Assembly (NCBI GenBank): GCA_017503305.1
Contig: JAFVTJ010000033.1
Span: 1 to 15,757 of the forward strand
DNA length: 15,757 nt
Direction: 5' to 3'
DNA from: Clostridia bacterium
GTDB lineage: Bacteria > Bacillota_A > Clostridia > Oscillospirales > Acutalibacteraceae
The notes below the pieces were generated by a model that saw nothing but the letters and a program-made list of their open reading frames with translations, did no database searches and had not been told where the DNA came from. Shown here piece after piece: positions 15,457 through 15,757 of this stretch. The position numbers were made by a program, and so were the translations under genes. Numbering within the stretch: position 1 is the stretch's first letter; every line of letters starts with the position of its first letter.

Positions 15457-15757
15457 ATGGAAGATAAAAATTTTGATATTAAAAACACTGATAACGAATA
15501 TAAAAACCGCTCTTTCAAAAAGAAAAAGCGCGGAATAGCTGGCTTTTTTGCTAAAATTGGTGAGGCCATTTCAAATTGGTGGAAGGGTATGAAAAAATGG
15601 CAAAAAACACTTTTTTGTGTTTTTACCTCTTTGGTTGCCATTGTTTTAATTGTTGCTATAGTTTTCCTTTCGGTTTTTGATTATAACTATAACGAAATAA
15701 CAGTTAAGCCGCGGGAATTGGGCTTTGAAAACGTTATTGATAAAAAGATTGTTAATA
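15457..15757 (+). CDS. LytR-CpsA-Psr (LCP)-like envelope protein, N-terminal part, cut by window end
   Basis: The frame is open from ATG 15457 to the right edge (100 codons seen). AAGGGTGA upstream gives a plausible ribosome binding site, and the start lies 9 nt after rsmI. The fragment has a charged cytoplasmic tail with KKKKR (21-25) and WWKGMKKW (41-48), then one membrane helix (about 51-74), then the outside start ITVKPRELGFENVIDKKIVN. This one-helix, inside-to-outside layout and the IDKKIVN approach to the catalytic domain resemble LCP proteins that attach glycopolymers to peptidoglycan. The catalytic domain itself is beyond the window, so the call rests on resemblance and could be another single-pass envelope protein. 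Confidence 0.6.
   Translation, partial: MEDKNFDIKNTDNEYKNRSFKKKKRGIAGFFAKIGEAISNWWKGMKKWQKTLFCVFTSLVAIVLIVAIVFLSVFDYNYNEITVKPRELGFENVIDKKIVN

Overview
The window is a chromosomal stretch from a low-to-mid GC Gram-positive bacterium, most likely an uncultured gut-type member of the Clostridia (Oscillospiraceae/Ruminococcaceae-like). This is inferred from ribonuclease Y, a DUF1385 (YqhQ-type) membrane protein, the cysE-cysS pair, YabB/RsmI-type methyltransferases, a LytR-CpsA-Psr-like protein, strong AGGAG ribosome binding sites and frequent TTG/GTG starts. No phage, plasmid, transposase, CRISPR, tRNA or rRNA gene is visible.

Layout. (1) 1-894: 3' part of a TrmA-family 23S rRNA uracil-5-methyltransferase, + strand. 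(2) 895-1047: a 77-bp inverted repeat built of two hairpin units, then a bidirectional terminator shared with the convergent gene. (3) 1048-2592: rny (ribonuclease Y), - strand, with a near-perfect sigma-A promoter at 2747-2775 and a leader of about 150 nt. (4) 2593-2890: divergent intergenic region carrying the rny promoter and leader and an extended -10 promoter for the rightward genes. (5) 2891-15757: thirteen consecutive + strand genes with gaps of 34 nt or less and many overlaps: lipoprotein, response regulator, histidine kinase, DUF1385 protein, prmC, recA, recX, rimO, pgsA, cysE, cysS, trmN6-like, rsmI and the start of an LCP-like protein. No terminator is apparent inside the run.

How the genes relate. 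The first three rightward genes look like one sensory unit: a secreted lipoprotein with four D-x-D/N-G-like repeats, a PhoB-type regulator and a membrane histidine kinase. The rest are mostly housekeeping: recombination (recA/recX), phospholipid synthesis (pgsA), cysteine synthesis and charging (cysE/cysS), and a notable set of enzymes that modify the translation machinery (RlmD-like, PrmC, RimO, TrmN6-like, RsmI).

Most of the window is ordinary core genome. The points most worth a second look are the BIME-like repeat, whose arms carry compensatory base changes; the lipoprotein plus two-component module that heads a long housekeeping operon; and the rny leader hairpin. I found no convincing evidence of a wholly new system.
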